Assembly (NCBI RefSeq): GCF_900086725.1
Contig: NZ_LT574838.1
Location: forward strand, 436,986-500,985
DNA length: 64,000 bases
DNA from: Bariatricus massiliensis
GTDB taxonomy: Bacteria > Bacillota > Clostridia > Lachnospirales > Lachnospiraceae
Direction of reading: 5' to 3'
The notes under the pieces are model-generated. The model had not been told where the DNA came from. It made no database searches and saw only the letters and a list, made by a program, of their open reading frames with translations. The position numbers and the translations under genes were made by a program. Positions 8,784 to 16,387 of the stretch are shown piece by piece. Positions within the stretch are counted from its first letter, which is position 1. Each line of letters begins with the position of its first letter.

Positions 8784-10394
8784 ATGAAATTGTCATTTAT
8801 CGGCGCTGCCCACGAAGTAACGGGAAGCTGCCATTACCTCGAAGCCTGCGGAAAACGTATTCTTATTGACTGCGGCATGGAGCAAGGACCTGACCTTTAT
8901 GAAAATCAGGCTATACCCGTACCTCCGTCAGATATTGATTATGTCCTTCTGACACACGCCCACATTGATCATTCCGGTAATCTGCCGCTGCTGGCTAAGC
9001 AGGGATTTACGGGGGAAATCATCTCCACCTTTGCCACTTCCGATTTGTGCAGCATCATGCTGCGGGACAGTGCGCACATTCAAATGTTTGAGGCAGAATG
9101 GAGAAACAGAAAAGCCCGGCGCTCTGGCGCTCCATTGTACGAGCCAATCTATAACATGGAAGACGCAGTGGCGGCCATCTCACTTCTTGCCCCTGTTGAA
9201 TACAATACCATGATAGATTTGTGCGACGGTATCCAAATCCGCTTCACTGACGTGGGGCATCTCCTTGGTTCCGCGTGCATCGAAGTCTGGATTAACGAAA
9301 ATGGAATTGAAAAGAAAGTTGTTTTTTCTGGAGATGTAGGAAACACGAATCAGCCTATTATCAAAGATCCTCAGACCGTGGAGGAAGCCGATTACGTCGT
9401 GATCGAATCCACCTACGGAGATCGAATTCATGCTTCCGAAAGACCGGATTACATCAAAGATTTGGTACGGATTCTGCATTCCACCTTCGCCAAAGGGGGA
9501 AACGTCGTCATTCCTTCCTTCGCGGTAGGACGTACACAGGAACTTCTTTATTTTTTCAGGGAAATCAAAGATAAGAATTTGATACCAGAATATGCGGATT
9601 TTGAGGTGTATGTTGACAGTCCGCTGGCTATTGACGCCACCAGCGTATTCCAAAAGAATACTTATTCTTGTTTTGACGATGATGCTCTGGCACTGATCGA
9701 GCAAGGAATAAACCCACTCCTGTTCCGTGGATTGAAGACGACTATTACAAGCGATGAATCAAAATTGATCAATTTCGACGACAAGCCTAAGGTTATTATT
9801 TCCGCCTCAGGCATGTGTGAGGCCGGGCGCATCCGGCATCACTTAAAGCACAATCTATGGCGCAGAGAAAGCACCATTCTATTTGTAGGTTATCAGGCCA
9901 TGGGCACTCTGGGGCGTAAGCTTATAGAGGGCGCCGACTGTGTGAAGCTTTTTGGAGAGAATGTGGAGGTTAACGCAAATATCGAAATCCTTCAAGGAAT
10001 CAGCGGGCATGCCGATATGAACGGCCTGCTGAACTGGCTTGACGGGTTTAAGAAAAAGCCGTGTCATGTCTTCGTGGTACACGGGGAAGATACCGTGACC
10101 GACTCCTTCGCCCAGCTTGTGACAGAACACTTTGCAGTCCCTGCCTTCGCCCCCTATTCCGGCGGATGCGTGGACCTTACGACAAACACTATCTTGAGTG
10201 CCGGCGTTAAAGTGCCCAAAAGAGCCGTGGAAAAGCCTGCCCGCATGCGTGCTTCCAACGCTTTCAACCGAGTGGTCGCAGCGGCCAAACGGCTTATGGA
10301 TGTAGTGCTTAAAAATGAAGGACTCGCCAATAAAGATTTGGCTAAATTCGAGACACAGATACAAAACCTCGCAGATAAATGGGATAGGAATTAG
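8784..10394 (+). CDS. Beta-CASP metallo-beta-lactamase-fold RNA-processing hydrolase
   Basis: 536 residues. The metallo-hydrolase core shows LTHAHIDHSG (motif 2), DVGHLLGSACIEV and FSGDVGN. The beta-CASP insert shows ESTYGDR, NVVIPSFAVGRTQE and SGMCEAGRIRHHLKHN, followed by ISGHADMNGLL. This is the archaeal CPSF2/YsgA-like branch of RNA exonucleases/endonucleases rather than RNase J. It should bind two zinc ions and cut RNA in the cytoplasm. A C-terminal tail of about 70 residues is basic then helical. The start ATG at 8784 has AAAAGGGG upstream. The gene converges on sigE across a 718-bp gap. Confidence 0.9.
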   Translation: MKLSFIGAAHEVTGSCHYLEACGKRILIDCGMEQGPDLYENQAIPVPPSDIDYVLLTHAHIDHSGNLPLLAKQGFTGEIISTFATSDLCSIMLRDSAHIQMFEAEWRNRKARRSGAPLYEPIYNMEDAVAAISLLAPVEYNTMIDLCDGIQIRFTDVGHLLGSACIEVWINENGIEKKVVFSGDVGNTNQPIIKDPQTVEEADYVVIESTYGDRIHASERPDYIKDLVRILHSTFAKGGNVVIPSFAVGRTQELLYFFREIKDKNLIPEYADFEVYVDSPLAIDATSVFQKNTYSCFDDDALALIEQGINPLLFRGLKTTITSDESKLINFDDKPKVIISASGMCEAGRIRHHLKHNLWRRESTILFVGYQAMGTLGRKLIEGADCVKLFGENVEVNANIEILQGISGHADMNGLLNWLDGFKKKPCHVFVVHGEDTVTDSFAQLVTEHFAVPAFAPYSGGCVDLTTNTILSAGVKVPKRAVEKPARMRASNAFNRVVAAAKRLMDVVLKNEGLANKDLAKFETQIQNLADKWDRN

Positions 10395-10426
10395 GAAGAT
10401 TTGGATTGAGTTGTGTGGGGGGTATG

Positions 10427-10658
10427 GGGGAAGTACCCGGTCAGAAAAGAGAGGCGCAGGCGGAAAGTTTCCTATCACGGCACGTTCACGAGCTGCTAAT
10501 CCCGGCCACGAATTGCTAAGTGCCTCGGTGACATCGTCCAATGGGACTCCGTCGCCGGTTCACTAAGCACTTCGGACAGTGTATCAGCGGCTCTCCACTT
10601 AACGCCGTGTACGGAATCTTTCCGCCTGCGCCTCTCTTTCCTGACCGGGCACTTCCCC
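10427..10658. repeat. Long-hairpin element A (palindromic, inverted relative to B)
   Basis: The 41-bp arms 10427-10467 and 10618-10658 are inverted copies with two mismatches, and weaker pairing extends outward to about 10413 and 10676. Nested pairing continues inward: CACGGC/GCCGTG, GAGCTGCT/AGCGGCTC, AAGTGC/GCACTT, CGGTGAC/GTCGCCG and a GTCC/GGAC tip near 10540. As RNA or extruded DNA the element would form one long rod. The central 160 bp (10463-10622) matches the reverse complement of 10899-11058 with nine substitutions and no gaps. No ORF of note. I do not recognise the family. Confidence 0.85.
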
Positions 10659-10676
10659 CCTTCTATCCCTCTACAC

Positions 10677-10867
10677 TCCTCAAGAGGGAAATCTTTGGAA
10701 ATTGTATGTTTTATGTATGGATATACATAAACTTTTTGGTATAGGACGCTCTCGAACCGGCTTTGCCGGTTATGAATTGCTGTCTGTTGTTAGTAGTTTG
10801 CGTTTCATATAAGCACACATATTCAAATCACGTATTGTCTTGAGCAGCGTAGTGGGACGAGAGGGGA
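10677..10867. other. Spacer between the two hairpin elements
   Basis: About 190 bp with no credible gene. It is AT-rich and contains one small perfect hairpin, AACCGGC-TTT-GCCGGTT (10755-10771). Nothing else is recognisable. Confidence 0.6.
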
Positions 10868-11089
10868 GGAGACGGGTTGCAGGGGGAGGGCGGCAGGGGA
10901 AAGCTTCCGTGCACGGCGTTAAGTGGAGAGCTGCTGATACACTGCCCGAAGTGCTTGGTGAATCGGCGACGGAGTCCCATTGGACGATGTCACCGAGGCG
11001 CTTAGCAATTCGTGGCCGGGATTAGCAGCTCGAGAACGTGCCGTGACAGGAAACTTTCCCCTGCCGTCCTCCCCCTGCAACCTGTCTCC
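10868..11089. repeat. Long-hairpin element B (inverted relative to A)
   Basis: The arms 10868-10908 and 11049-11089 pair over 41 bp with three mismatches. The centre is a near-identical reverse complement of element A (about 94% over 160 bp), but the outer stem is a different purine-rich sequence (GGTTGCAGGGGGAGG) that pairs with its own partner arm. Equal centre length without indels points to constraint on structure. It lies 24 bp beyond the sigE stop codon and may also stop transcription from both convergent genes. Confidence 0.85.
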
Positions 11090-11112
11090 CTCAATCTCCC
11101 TACCAACTCACA

Positions 11113-11853
11113 CTATTCATACCTCACCATCTCCCGCCGAAGTCTCTGCATAATTTTCTTCTCGAGTCTGGATATGTAGGATTGGGAGATTCCGAGGAGG
11201 TCTGCGACTTCTTTCTGGGTCTTTTCTTCTCCGTCGGGGCTGCCTAATCCGAAGCGCATGTTGACGATGGTGCGTTCTCTGCTGGAAAGGCGGCTGATGG
11301 CTTTGATTAAGAGTTTCCGCTCTGCTTCGTTTTCCATATCCCGGTAGATTGTGTCTTCTTCCGTTCCCAATATATCGGAGAGAAGGAGTTCGTTGCCGTC
11401 CCAGTCTACATTCAAAGGCTCATCTATGGATACTTCCATTTTCGTTTTGTTATTGCGCCTGAGATACATGAGAATTTCATTTTCGATGCATCGGGACGCG
11501 TAAGTTGCAAGTTTGATTTTTTTATCAGGCTTAAAGGTATTGATGGCTTTAATCAGTCCTATGGTGCCGATTGATATCAGGTCTTCTACCCCGACGCCGG
11601 TATTGTCGAATTTTTTAGCGATATATACCACCAAACGAAGGTTATGTTCTATGAGAACTTTTTTAGCTTTTTCGTCATATTCTGTTCCAAGCCCGGCTAT
11701 GGCCTCTGATTCCTGTTCTGCTTCCAGAGGGGCTGGAAGTACATCGGAACCGCCTATGTAATGGATATCCTTCTTCTCCGGGAAAAATATAGTGCGGAAA
11801 GTGGGCATCACTTTTAATTTGAATTGGTTGGGTACTGCTATTTTTATCATCAT
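11113..11853 (-). CDS. sigE: RNA polymerase sporulation sigma factor SigE (pro-form)
   Basis: 246 residues. An N-terminal pro-sequence of about 30 residues ends at HYIGGSDVLPAPL, the conserved processing region of pro-sigma-E. Region 2 has NLRLVVYIAKKF and LATYASRCIENEILMYLR; region 4 has ERTIVNMRFGL and an HTH ISQSYISRLEKKIMQRLR. It drives early mother-cell transcription after cleavage by SpoIIGA, encoded immediately upstream (11-bp gap). The first ATG (11853) is best placed behind AGGAGG. Confidence 0.96.
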   Translation of the reverse strand: MMIKIAVPNQFKLKVMPTFRTIFFPEKKDIHYIGGSDVLPAPLEAEQESEAIAGLGTEYDEKAKKVLIEHNLRLVVYIAKKFDNTGVGVEDLISIGTIGLIKAINTFKPDKKIKLATYASRCIENEILMYLRRNNKTKMEVSIDEPLNVDWDGNELLLSDILGTEEDTIYRDMENEAERKLLIKAISRLSSRERTIVNMRFGLGSPDGEEKTQKEVADLLGISQSYISRLEKKIMQRLRREMVRYE

Positions 11854-11864
11854 CTATAATCCTC

Positions 11865-12656
11865 CTAATAATTGTGCGGATGTAATATCAATTCATATGT
11901 TCCATCTAAAAACCCGTGCTGGCCGGAAATGCCAATCAGAGGTGATATCACTTCTTTCTCTTTCTTTCCGTGTATGCACATTCTGTCGATTGTGATTACC
12001 GGCAATACTCCTTCTCCTTTCTCAACCGTGCGAAAAGGAATATAGCGGACCTTCTGTATTTTTTCTGTTTCAGTTAATTTTTCCATTGCTTTCTTGTCAA
12101 TAATATTTACAGGCTTACCCGTCAGAGTATCGTAAAGCCCATTTCCACTGTCTATTACAGCCTTTAGCCTCAGGGAATGTTCTCCAATATAAAGCGTAGC
12201 TTCACATTGGAATTCCTTCAGTTTCCATAAAGATTCTAAAAACCGCATTCCTCCGGTAACCAGAAACCAGCAGCCAATCAGTACCCCAAAAAACAGACAT
12301 CCTATCCTAAAATATCCCCCTGTGTACTGGGCAATCCAATTCATTGCGCCTCCAAGCAGAAAACTTGTCAGGTAAAGCAAAATCATGGATTTCCAAAAGA
12401 TACGATTTTTTATGGCTTTCAGGCCTATTATCACCATTAATGTATTTATCAAGGTGTGTAGACATATGATTTTTATAAACGAGGGCATGGGAATCATAAT
12501 GACAGCACAAGTGCACACAGCCCCTGTCAGAGCTCCCAGCGCGACATTTCCATGTGTGGCAGAACATGAAAGCGCACGCCTGATAATCAAGAGCACCAGA
12601 TAGTCCATCAAAAAATTCACAAGAAAAAATACGTCTATATATAATTCATATTGCAC
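11865..12656 (-). CDS. spoIIGA: Sporulation sigma-E factor-processing peptidase SpoIIGA
   Basis: 263 residues. Five hydrophobic helices occupy about residues 1-150, then a cytoplasmic aspartic-protease domain holds the active-site motif AVIDSGNGLYDTLTGKPV. The protein sits in the sporulation septum and removes the pro-sequence of SigE. The start is a GTG at 12656 (MQYELYIDVFFLVNF), preceded by AAGGA; no better ATG exists in frame. It is cotranscribed with sigE. Confidence 0.93.
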   Translation of the reverse strand: MQYELYIDVFFLVNFLMDYLVLLIIRRALSCSATHGNVALGALTGAVCTCAVIMIPMPSFIKIICLHTLINTLMVIIGLKAIKNRIFWKSMILLYLTSFLLGGAMNWIAQYTGGYFRIGCLFFGVLIGCWFLVTGGMRFLESLWKLKEFQCEATLYIGEHSLRLKAVIDSGNGLYDTLTGKPVNIIDKKAMEKLTETEKIQKVRYIPFRTVEKGEGVLPVITIDRMCIHGKKEKEVISPLIGISGQHGFLDGTYELILHPHNY

Positions 12657-12711
12657 ATGCGTCCTTCTTTCTCTTCAGATACTAAATCGATTTGGTACTT
12701 AAGCAAGACCT

Positions 12712-12744
12712 ATTATAATCAACCTCTGTCTTATTTTTTGTCAT
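12712..12744 (-). promoter_or_regulatory. Probable spoIIGA-sigE promoter with long spacer
   Basis: On the minus strand a perfect TATAAT (12717-12712) is preceded, after a 21-bp spacer, by ATGACA (12744-12739). Bacillus spoIIG is known for a similar over-long spacer (22 bp) that needs phosphorylated Spo0A. Spo0A boxes lie just upstream. Confidence 0.6.
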
Positions 12745-12769
12745 ATGTTGCGAATGAACCTTTTTTTCA

Positions 12770-12776
12770 TTCGACA
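12770..12776 (-). promoter_or_regulatory. Spo0A box (perfect TGTCGAA)
   Basis: TGTCGAA on the minus strand, 26 bp upstream of the candidate -35 of spoIIGA. It matches the core 0A box exactly. A degenerate TTGCGAA at about 12748 lies closer to the -35. Confidence 0.6.
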
Positions 12777-12805
12777 CCGCTGTTTATGGGGAATCTCTGT
12801 GCTTT

Positions 12806-12812
12806 TGTCGAA
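12806..12812 (+). promoter_or_regulatory. Second Spo0A box (perfect TGTCGAA)
   Basis: TGTCGAA on the plus strand within TTTTGTCGAAAT, 30 bp beyond the first box and in the opposite orientation. Two exact boxes in one short gap are unlikely by chance. Confidence 0.6.
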
Positions 12813-12891
12813 ATACGAATAGATATCTTCTGGAAATTGCTCGTGATTTGTCAGATAGATGAGAATAAAAATGTTTCTTATAACAAAAAAA

Positions 12892-12915
12892 CAGAGACAT
12901 GGAAACATGTCTCTG
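12892..12915 (-). terminator. Terminator of the dcw/ftsZ transcript
   Basis: CAGAGACATG and CATGTCTCTG form a perfect 10-bp stem with a four-base loop, followed on the minus strand by TTTTTTTG. It lies 31 bp after the ftsZ stop. On the plus strand CTCTTTTT also follows, so it may work both ways. Confidence 0.88.
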
Positions 12916-12945
12916 CTCTTTTTATTATATGCTATAGATATTTTT

Positions 12946-14136
12946 TTATTTCTTGAAGAAATCCGGAATCTTAATAGACTGCTCTTTTACCTTGCTGGAT
13001 GGTGTTCTCGGCGTCTGAAGCGGAGGTACTGCCCCCTGCTGCTGGCTGGCCCGTGTACCATAGGCCGGACGTTCTGTCCCGAAATCCAGCTTTGGAGCGG
13101 ACTGCGCATCCCCAAATCTTCCTGCACCGGCAACCATATTGCTCTTATGCTCCAGTCTGTTCTGAAGCTTCGATGCTGTGCCTCCTACATTGTGAAGACC
13201 GGTAGCGATAACCGTAATTGTCGCTTCATCGGACTTGCTGTCGTCATACATCGCACCAAAGATAATATTCGCCTCTTCTCCGGCAAGATCCTGTACATAT
13301 TCCGCCGCGTCGCTCGCGTCCATAAGAGTGATATCACCGGAAATATTGATAATAACATGAGACGCGCCGGCAATCGTAGTCTCCAAAAGCGGGCTGGCAA
13401 CAGCCTGTTTAACTGCTTCAAGCGCCTTGTCATCTCCCTTGCCCTGACCGATACCGATATGGGCAATTCCTTTGTCTGTCATTACTGTCTGAACATCTGC
13501 AAAATCAAGGTTGATCAAAGAAGGAACGTTAATCAAATCAGTGATACCCTGAATACCCTGCTGAAGAACCTCATCCGCCTTCTTCAACGCTTCCGGCATC
13601 GTAGTTCTTCTGTCTACAATCTCAAGAAGCTTATCATTCGGGATAACAATCAGTGTATCTACATTTTCTTTCAACTTTTCAATTCCTGAAAGAGCGTTAT
13701 TCATTCTTGTCTTGGATTCAAAACGGAAAGGCTTGGTTACGACACCAACCGTCAAGGCTCCCTGCTCTTTGGCGATACGTGCCACCACAGGTGTCGCACC
13801 TGTACCGGTACCTCCACCCATACCACATGTCACAAAGACCATGTCGGCGCCTTTTAATGCCGCGGAGATTTCTTCTGCACTCTCCTCTGCCGCCTTCTCA
13901 CCAATCTCAGGCTTTGCCCCCGCCCCAAGTCCTTTGGTAAGCTTGTCCCCTATCTGCATAAGCGTAGGAGCTTTACATAACTGCAATGCCTGTTTATCTG
14001 TATTAATAGCAATAAATTCAACACCTGCGATTTGTTCGTCGATCATTCGGTTTACCGCGTTATTTCCGCCTCCACCGACACCAATTACGATTATTTTCGC
14101 TGCTGATTCTGATTCGTTTGTTTTAATTTCTAACAA
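12946..14136 (-). CDS. ftsZ: Cell division protein FtsZ
   Basis: 396 residues. FtsZ is the tubulin-like GTPase forming the Z ring at midcell. Seen here: GVGGGGNNAVNRMID, the tubulin signature GGGTGTGATPV, the T7-loop region with NLDFADVQTVM, a variable linker, and the C-terminal binding peptide IPDFFKK. I place the start at the TTG at 14136 (MLEIKTNESE, as in clostridial homologues). AAGGAGG lies eight bases upstream, and that ribosome site would be inside the gene if the upstream GTG were used. Confidence 0.96.
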   Translation of the reverse strand: MLEIKTNESESAAKIIVIGVGGGGNNAVNRMIDEQIAGVEFIAINTDKQALQLCKAPTLMQIGDKLTKGLGAGAKPEIGEKAAEESAEEISAALKGADMVFVTCGMGGGTGTGATPVVARIAKEQGALTVGVVTKPFRFESKTRMNNALSGIEKLKENVDTLIVIPNDKLLEIVDRRTTMPEALKKADEVLQQGIQGITDLINVPSLINLDFADVQTVMTDKGIAHIGIGQGKGDDKALEAVKQAVASPLLETTIAGASHVIINISGDITLMDASDAAEYVQDLAGEEANIIFGAMYDDSKSDEATITVIATGLHNVGGTASKLQNRLEHKSNMVAGAGRFGDAQSAPKLDFGTERPAYGTRASQQQGAVPPLQTPRTPSSKVKEQSIKIPDFFKK

Positions 14137-14212
14137 GAGTTTCTCCTCCTTTGTCACCTTATTATATTATACACCCTTTATGTCCAATATGCGTTTAGCT
14201 ATATATAAGACT

Positions 14213-14241
14213 ATAATATAGTCTTTTTCCCAAAATATCAA
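14213..14241 (-). promoter_or_regulatory. ftsZ promoter
   Basis: On the minus strand TTGATA (14241-14236), a 17-bp spacer and TATTAT (14218-14213) lie in the 184-bp ftsQ-ftsZ gap. This would let ftsZ be transcribed apart from the long dcw transcript. Confidence 0.6.
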
Positions 14242-14320
14242 TAGAATTTTCTATATTTTCTTATTTTTTTATTCACTTTATACAGCTTTAAGAGCCAAAC
14301 GACAACAAATTGACAGGGCA

Positions 14321-15196
14321 TTATAGTCCATCCTCATTTTCATCGGTCTGTCCACCCTCAGACGTCTCACCGTTCTCCTCCTGCGATTGTTCTTCCTCCT
14401 GCGTCTCATCCCCTTCTTCTGCCGGTTCCTGTGCGGCAGGTAATTCCGGAAGCACGTCTTTGTCGAAACTGACGGTTGTGTTCGTCTCACTGTAATTTTC
14501 CAGATGAAGTGTTCCGCCCTGTTCTCCAAGCTTCGCAAGAATCGGCGGTATCTGCGCAATCTTATCACCAAAATTATTATCGCCGAGGATGGCACATACC
14601 TTGCCCAAGAACAGATACAGCCCTTCTTCATTGCACACGATTCTGTCCGGCGTCAATTCATATTTCTTCAGCGACTGGCTCATCTCCAAAAGGTTCTCGA
14701 ACACCTTTTTATTTTCCTTGCTGACCGGAAGTTCTTCATAAAGAGTGACCTTGTCCACGGCAAGCCCCTCGATACAGGGGACATCATCCCACCACTCTGT
14801 GGTCTGTGCCAGTACGATCCCGTCTTTATCGAAATAGACGCAGTCATCCCCGAACTCTATGTAACCAACGATCCGTTTCTCCGACACCGTCACCTTCATG
14901 GTCCAAGGATTCTTCATGCTTACCTTGACCCCTTCCATCGCCGGCAAAAGCTTATAGTCCGTCAGGTGGTATTTAATCATCAGATAGATGCTGTTGGTAG
15001 ACAGCTCGTCCTCCTCCATCCAATCCGCTATTTCCTGATTGGACAAATAGCGGTTTCCTTGTATTTCTATTTTTCTCACTTGAAACAAAAGTAAAAAACC
15101 AATCATGAAAAGGCTTAGCAGCATAATAATCAGAATGACTGCATAAATCGTGCGCTTCCTGATGCGTCTTCTTCCTTTGTTCTTCTTATCGCTCAT
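14321..15196 (-). CDS. ftsQ: Cell division protein FtsQ/DivIB
   Basis: 291 residues. A basic cytoplasmic N-terminus (KKNKGRRRIRKR) and one membrane helix (about 16-40) precede a POTRA domain starting VRKIEIQGNRYLSNQEI. The external beta domain follows, then an acidic tail of about 40 residues rich in Glu and Gln, unusual in length. It links FtsL/PBP to the divisome. AGGAGG lies seven bases before the ATG at 15196. Confidence 0.9.
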   Translation of the reverse strand: MSDKKNKGRRRIRKRTIYAVILIIMLLSLFMIGFLLLFQVRKIEIQGNRYLSNQEIADWMEEDELSTNSIYLMIKYHLTDYKLLPAMEGVKVSMKNPWTMKVTVSEKRIVGYIEFGDDCVYFDKDGIVLAQTTEWWDDVPCIEGLAVDKVTLYEELPVSKENKKVFENLLEMSQSLKKYELTPDRIVCNEEGLYLFLGKVCAILGDNNFGDKIAQIPPILAKLGEQGGTLHLENYSETNTTVSFDKDVLPELPAAQEPAEEGDETQEEEQSQEENGETSEGGQTDENEDGL

Positions 15197-15277
15197 CCAA
15201 TGCCTCCTGCTCGCCGTCTAAATCTCCCGTTGACACGGCGGCCAATCGGGGAAACAGGGCCACCCGGTGACCCTACT

Positions 15278-16363
15278 TCATTCTACCAGACTTGATACGT
15301 TTAGTACAAGCCCCATTTCTATAAGAAGGAACATGACCGACGTTCCTCCATAACTGATAAATGGCAGTGTGATTCCTGTGTTGGGAATTGTATTTGTAAC
15401 TACCGCTATGTTCAATATTACCTGAATCATCATATGTGCCATCGCCCCCGCCGCAATGAGAGACCCGAACAAGTCCCTGCAGTGGGTCGCCACCAAAAAG
15501 AAACGCCAGATTAGAAGCAAGAACAGGAGTACGATGAAAGAGGCTCCCACCAGTCCCAGTTCCTCACATATAATAGAAAAAATCATATCATTCTGCGCTT
15601 CCGGGACAAACCCCAGCTTCTGTACACTATTGCCAAGCCCTGTGCCAAAGAGGCCTCCCGAGCCTATGGCATATAGTCCCTGCAGCGTCTGATAGCCCTT
15701 TTCGAACTTCTCTGGATTCCGCCATATGGCGAGACGCTCAAGACGGTAACTCTCAAGCGCAAGGAATACTCCCATAAAACTGATGCCCAATCCGGCCATC
15801 CCAATGAACTGTGCATATTTAGGGCTGGCCACAAAAATCAGGACTACACCGATTCCAAGGATAATGATGGCAGTACTCAAATTACTGGCTCCCACAAGCC
15901 CCACTATTGGTAAAATCCATATCATAATCCTGAGCATAGTTTTCATCTTGCCGATTGTTTTCGCATTGCGCATCACGAGCCAAGCCAGAAAGATAATCAA
16001 GGCAACTTTACAAAATTCTGAAGGCTGAAAAGAAAAAGGCCCCAAAGACAACCATCTTTTGGACCCGTTAATCTCTTTCCCGAACAGCATAACCGCAACC
16101 GAAAGTGCAATTGCAGCCACATATCCCCACACAGCGGCCTTCTGCCACACATGGTAATCTATATTCGCAACAAAAAGCATCATCACAAGCCCTAGTATTG
16201 TTGCAAACAATTGCTTTTTCAGGTAGTAAAAAGAATCATGAAATTTGACCTGACCGTTGTAAGCACTTGTACTGTAAAGAATGACAAGGCCGACTCCGAC
16301 CAAAAGAAGTACGATTATAAGCAGCGTGTAATCCATCCCATGCCGCTTGTTTTTTTCTGACAA
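15278..16363 (-). CDS. ftsW: SEDS-family peptidoglycan polymerase FtsW/SpoVE
   Basis: 361 residues with about ten membrane helices. SEDS motifs are clear: LYSTSAYNG near the N-terminus, the KRWLSLGPFSFQPSEF loop with the conserved Pro-Ser-Glu, EELGLVGA, and NTGITLPFISYGGTS near the C-terminus. It polymerises lipid II glycan strands with a partner class B PBP. The start is a TTG at 16363 (MSEKNKRHGMDY) with GGAAGG about 11 bases upstream; an internal ATG is the alternative. It lies between murD and ftsQ, where murG would often sit. Confidence 0.92.
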   Translation of the reverse strand: MSEKNKRHGMDYTLLIIVLLLVGVGLVILYSTSAYNGQVKFHDSFYYLKKQLFATILGLVMMLFVANIDYHVWQKAAVWGYVAAIALSVAVMLFGKEINGSKRWLSLGPFSFQPSEFCKVALIIFLAWLVMRNAKTIGKMKTMLRIMIWILPIVGLVGASNLSTAIIILGIGVVLIFVASPKYAQFIGMAGLGISFMGVFLALESYRLERLAIWRNPEKFEKGYQTLQGLYAIGSGGLFGTGLGNSVQKLGFVPEAQNDMIFSIICEELGLVGASFIVLLFLLLIWRFFLVATHCRDLFGSLIAAGAMAHMMIQVILNIAVVTNTIPNTGITLPFISYGGTSVMFLLIEMGLVLNVSSLVE

Positions 16364-16387
16364 TCTATCAACATCCTTCCTGCAAAG

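Noticed and set aside
9879..10541. Minus-strand ORF of 220 codons running from element A into the beta-CASP gene
   Set aside because: Shadow of the beta-CASP reading frame; composition rich in His, Cys and Phe with no motif.
10755..10771. Small AACCGGC hairpin as a terminator for the beta-CASP gene
   Set aside because: No T-run follows and it lies more than 350 bp after the stop codon, beyond element A.
10840..11025. Plus-strand 61-codon ORF inside hairpin element B
   Set aside because: Arg/Gly-rich translation of a stem, no ribosome site, and not preserved in element A.
12859..13689. Plus-strand ORF of 276 codons opposite ftsZ
   Set aside because: Lies over conserved ftsZ sequence, has no ribosome site and no recognisable domain.
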